35,241 bases of DNA from Thermoplasmata archaeon (lineage in GTDB: Archaea > Thermoplasmatota > Thermoplasmata > UBA10834): positions 1 to 35,241 of the forward strand of contig JAEHCN010000005.1 of the NCBI GenBank assembly GCA_020696395.1, written 5' to 3'. The notes beneath the pieces were generated by a model. That model did no database searches. It was not told the DNA's origin and saw only the letters and a program-made list of their open reading frames with translations. Positions 31,929 through 35,241 of the stretch are shown in pieces. Position numbers and translations under genes: made by a program. Positions within the stretch are counted from its first letter, which is position 1, and each line of letters begins with the position of its first letter.

Positions 31929-34900
31929 ATGGAACACGCAAAGATGGTAATGACGAGGAGAACTGCTTTTGCAGCGCTATTCTTCGCAGCGCTGATGATC
32001 GGGGTGCCTTCGTTCTTCATGGGGGATTCGGCCCTGGAGGTGGCTTCCAGCGCTGAGGCCGGCGATGAAGTGACTAGAAATTTCGTTATGGGCATAGGGG
32101 CGCTTACTGTCTCTACACTGAATCCGAACACCTATACCATGGCTTCGGAAGGCTACATCATATTCCCAGCTTACAGCTTCTTGCTGCAATATGACGAGAA
32201 TACGCAAGTGATCGGCGACCTCGCATTGGATTGGGAGGTCTCCCCGGACGGTCTTGACTGGTACTTCAGACTCGTCGACAATGCATATTTCATAGATCCG
32301 AGGGATCCGACGAACAAGGACCATCCCGTAACAGCAGAGGATGTCGCATGGAGCTTCCTTACCCTTCAGGAAAACACGGAAAGCAGGTTGCACTTCTACT
32401 TCCCAAACGAGCTCACAGACGCTAAGATCCCGCTCATAGAGACCATTGCCTATCCGACCGATTATGACCTGTACATCAACCTTACGACTCCGTTCGCTTC
32501 GGTGTATGATTCCTGGACCGGAGCTCCCATCTTCCCGAAGTACTACTGGGAGGGCGAGGATTTCATCAATTTCGAGAACGACCCAGTAATCGGATCTGGC
32601 CCGTACTACGTCAAGTACATCGAGGAGGCGGCCGCTGTGCTTGCCAGGAATGATATGTGGTATCACACTGAAAACTACGGTTGGCAGATACACTTCGACG
32701 AGGTGACCATCCTTGAGGAGGTGAACGACGACCTCGCCATGGACATGCTCGTTCTCGGGGGCGTCGAGGATGGCCTCGACTGTCTAGTCAGGATACCTCC
32801 GGCGAAGTACCTGAACATTCTTCCGACGAAGCCGAATACGGTCGGATTCTCCACGAGCGCTGGTTTCGTGTACGAGTTCAATTTGAATCAGATGACCGAC
32901 GAGCTGCGCGCTGAACTCGGTGGGTCGATGACGGGAGGCAAGAACAACCAGTTACTGCTGGACGAGACCGTCAAGACCGCATTAACGATGTGCATCGACA
33001 AGGAGGCGTTCGTTGAGGAGGTCTGTTTCGGACTCGGATCCGTTGCCCATTCACTGGTGCCGGAGAGCAGCCCGTGGCTATACGAGATTCCTAACCCGAT
33101 AGAATCCAATACGGCTGCGGCAAGAGACCTGTTGAATTCCGAGGGATGGATATACAACAGCGCCAAACAGGTGGACACCGAAGCCACCCCGCTCTACAGG
33201 CTGGTTGACGGTGCGCTTGTGGACGAGCTGAAGTTCGATTTCATCACCCTGGATACCCAGACTGAGTGGCAGGTTGCTGCTCTGGAAATCGTAAATTGGA
33301 CCGCAGAGGCCGGCGTCGAGCTGGACCTCGATATCAAATCCGTCAGCTACATGAATTCGGCATGGTATGGCGCCGATTACGACATCTGGCTCTGGGACTG
33401 GATCTTCGGGGTCCTTCAGGAGGCCTCCGGTGTCCTGGAAGTTATGACGACCATGTCCATAGGGCAGAGCAGCGATGTCTACTGGTCGAATGCGACATTC
33501 GATGCGCTCTACAACGAGTCGCTCATCGAGATGGACCCCGTCGCAAGAGGAGAGTTGTACAACGAGATGCAGCAGATGGCGTATGACAACATGGGCTGTC
33601 AGCCGGTGGCCTACTCCAACGACAACTACGGTGTGAGCACGGTCGTATGGAACCCGTACAGCCTTGGAGACTGGAACAGCACGTACATGCTATTGCCAGA
33701 CGTGTCCTTCCAGTGGCTGGGGATGAGGGCCTACCCGAACGAGAACGAGGCTCCTGAGTTCGTCCTGGAATTCGAAGATAAGACAGACGAGCGGGTCGAC
33801 GTGCCAATATCCTTCCTCGCCACCGCTCTTGACGACGACGACACGACGCCCTTGTCGTTCAGATGGTTCTGGGGAGACGGCGATAAGACCGATTGGCGCC
33901 CCGGCGGCACCGGTTCTGTTTCAGACGCGCCCTCCCACACGTACACTGAAGACGGCATCTACACGGTATGGGTCGCCGTCAGGGAGGCCGGCGATTCGAT
34001 GGGATTCGATGACAACTTCACGACCGTATCGAGCTTCAAGGTGACCGTGAAGGACATGTCCAACGACCCGCCTGAGGACGTCGATTTCACTTGGGCGCCG
34101 CTGGACCCCGACGCAGGTGATGTCGTGACCTTCACCGGGTCCGCCACTGATCCTGAGGGCGACGAGCTGTACTACTCGTGGGACTTCGGAGGAGGCCATG
34201 TCCTGAGCGGACAGGTGGTGGATTTCCAGTTCGGTGCCGAGGACTACTACACAGTCACGCTGTACGTTGACGACAACCGCCTGGGTGCTGGAGAGAGACC
34301 CGCATACGAGTCTAAGTCGATGTATGTCGCACGCAACAACGCGCCTACACTCGTCGTTCCGACGTACAAGAACGTCGAACGCAGCGTGGCGACGACGTTC
34401 GACATCACAGCGCAGGACGACGAGGACGACATCGTGGTGACGTGGTTATGGGGTGACGGCGAAACGACCGTCACTGCTGGCCCGAGCGCGACTCACACGT
34501 ACTCCAATCTGGGCTACTACACTCTGACCGTGTGGGTCGACGACCTCACCGGTTTGGATGGCCACAACGTCTCGGGCAGCTGCGATGTGTTTGTCTACAA
34601 CCCAAGTCAGAACGTTCCGGCCGGAATCGAAGGGTTTACCGTCAACATCCCTGACCCGTACACGGGCCAGGAGGTAGAGTTCACGGCGACGGCGATCGAC
34701 GCCGATGGTGACCCGCTCGAGTTCACAATACAGTATGGCGACGGGTTATCCGAGGTGGTATCGTTCGACGCAAGCGCCCCGAACACGGTCAGGGAGCATG
34801 TGTTCACGAAGGAGTACGCGAGTGGTGGATCCTTCACGGCGTATCTGTATGTCGATGACGGCACTTCGACTACCACATCGGATGGTATCGGGATGACCGT

Positions 34901-35241
34901 CACAGCCAACTTCGAGCCGGACCTCGACCCGCTGGTGGACGTCTATGGCGACACTGGCGAGTCGATTGACTTCGAGGCGGTGGCGACCGATCTGGACGGA
35001 GACGATCTGACATACTACTGGGAATGGGACGACGGCGAGACCACAACGGTCTTGAACGATGGCCTCGCATCGCACGTCTACGAGGATTCTGGAGACTATG
35101 ACTACGGGGTCTGGGTCGATGACGGAAAGGGCCATAACGTGACCGATTCGGCGACGGTGTCCGTCAACTGGGTGCCTGTGTTGACCCCCCTGACGCCGTT
35201 CCCTACCGATACGGGTGTACCTTGTACCTTCACCGCGATAG
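31929..35241 (+). CDS. Peptide-binding protein fused to PKD-type repeats (3' end outside window)
   Basis: The reading frame is open from 31929 to the window edge (1104 codons so far). It begins with a signal peptide (RRTAFAALFFAALMIGVPSFF); no lipobox Cys is seen. Residues about 50-600 form a family 5 solute-binding domain of the Dpp/Opp class: an early segment with TLNPNTYTMASEGYIIFPAY, then TAEDVAWSFLTLQ, IGSGPYYVKYIEE, and ALTMCIDKEAFVEEVCFGLG. From about 607 onward at least five PKD-type repeats follow (WFWGDGDKTD, SWDFGGGHV, WLWGDGETT, IQYGDGLSE, WEWDDGETT), and a further one begins at the edge. An in-frame ATG at 31884 is a weaker start. It captures substrate for the DppBC permeases; the repeats probably span or bind the cell surface, with an anchor expected beyond the window. 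Confidence 0.88.
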   Translation, partial: MEHAKMVMTRRTAFAALFFAALMIGVPSFFMGDSALEVASSAEAGDEVTRNFVMGIGALTVSTLNPNTYTMASEGYIIFPAYSFLLQYDENTQVIGDLALDWEVSPDGLDWYFRLVDNAYFIDPRDPTNKDHPVTAEDVAWSFLTLQENTESRLHFYFPNELTDAKIPLIETIAYPTDYDLYINLTTPFASVYDSWTGAPIFPKYYWEGEDFINFENDPVIGSGPYYVKYIEEAAAVLARNDMWYHTENYGWQIHFDEVTILEEVNDDLAMDMLVLGGVEDGLDCLVRIPPAKYLNILPTKPNTVGFSTSAGFVYEFNLNQMTDELRAELGGSMTGGKNNQLLLDETVKTALTMCIDKEAFVEEVCFGLGSVAHSLVPESSPWLYEIPNPIESNTAAARDLLNSEGWIYNSAKQVDTEATPLYRLVDGALVDELKFDFITLDTQTEWQVAALEIVNWTAEAGVELDLDIKSVSYMNSAWYGADYDIWLWDWIFGVLQEASGVLEVMTTMSIGQSSDVYWSNATFDALYNESLIEMDPVARGELYNEMQQMAYDNMGCQPVAYSNDNYGVSTVVWNPYSLGDWNSTYMLLPDVSFQWLGMRAYPNENEAPEFVLEFEDKTDERVDVPISFLATALDDDDTTPLSFRWFWGDGDKTDWRPGGTGSVSDAPSHTYTEDGIYTVWVAVREAGDSMGFDDNFTTVSSFKVTVKDMSNDPPEDVDFTWAPLDPDAGDVVTFTGSATDPEGDELYYSWDFGGGHVLSGQVVDFQFGAEDYYTVTLYVDDNRLGAGERPAYESKSMYVARNNAPTLVVPTYKNVERSVATTFDITAQDDEDDIVVTWLWGDGETTVTAGPSATHTYSNLGYYTLTVWVDDLTGLDGHNVSGSCDVFVYNPSQNVPAGIEGFTVNIPDPYTGQEVEFTATAIDADGDPLEFTIQYGDGLSEVVSFDASAPNTVREHVFTKEYASGGSFTAYLYVDDGTSTTTSDGIGMTVTANFEPDLDPLVDVYGDTGESIDFEAVATDLDGDDLTYYWEWDDGETTTVLNDGLASHVYEDSGDYDYGVWVDDGKGHNVTDSATVSVNWVPVLTPLTPFPTDTGVPCTFTAI

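Overview
The window is archaeal chromosome, most likely from an uncultured Thermoplasmatota lineage (inference). Archaeal markers are FtsZ with S8e, SRP19, aIF2-beta, a DUF211 protein, an A22 presenilin-like protease, an intron-containing tRNA, a 16S rRNA with archaeal ends, and TATA boxes about 25 bases upstream of starts that often look leaderless. Thermoplasmatota is favoured because the 16S gene stands alone: its 3' trailer runs into a convergent protein gene, with no tRNA-Ala or 23S linked. PKD-rich surface proteins next to peptide transporters and a group 3b [NiFe] hydrogenase suggest a peptide-scavenging anaerobe.

Bases 1-13100 are mostly compact housekeeping genes: the 3' part of ftsZ; a multi-zinc-ribbon protein with a RING-CH-like cluster; a DUF2148 iron-sulfur protein; two metallophosphoesterases and the NAD(P)HX repair enzyme NnrDE; a DUF211 protein; SRP19; the protease pair TldD/TldE; ribosomal protein S8e; a third metallophosphoesterase coupled to a presenilin-like protease; a PhzF-family protein that appears to lack its catalytic glutamate; and aIF2-beta fused to a TRAM domain.

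Bases 13138-18400 hold a 1210-residue soluble sensor histidine kinase (two PAS, four GAF) and, convergent to it, CTP synthase. Bases 18484-22930 (minus strand) are a tightly overlapping hydrogenase operon in the order beta, gamma, delta, alpha, then maturation protease, matching the NADP-linked group 3b (sulfhydrogenase) layout. Upstream lies a 0.45-kb gap with a TATA box, a small dyad and an unexplained long hairpin.

Bases 23385-27357 contain a secreted, membrane-anchored Kelch-like protein, the lone 16S rRNA gene (minus strand) with a leader of about 300 bases holding hairpins and a copy of the 16S 5'-end sequence, and a divergent tRNA-Ser(GCU) with a 31-base intron.

Bases 27577-35241 form the most distinctive cluster: a membrane-anchored PKD-repeat protein whose stop overlaps the start of a DppB-type permease, then a DppC-type permease, then a peptide-binding protein fused to at least five PKD-type domains that runs off the window. 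The likely arrangement is a peptide importer with PKD domains on two of its extracellular parts.
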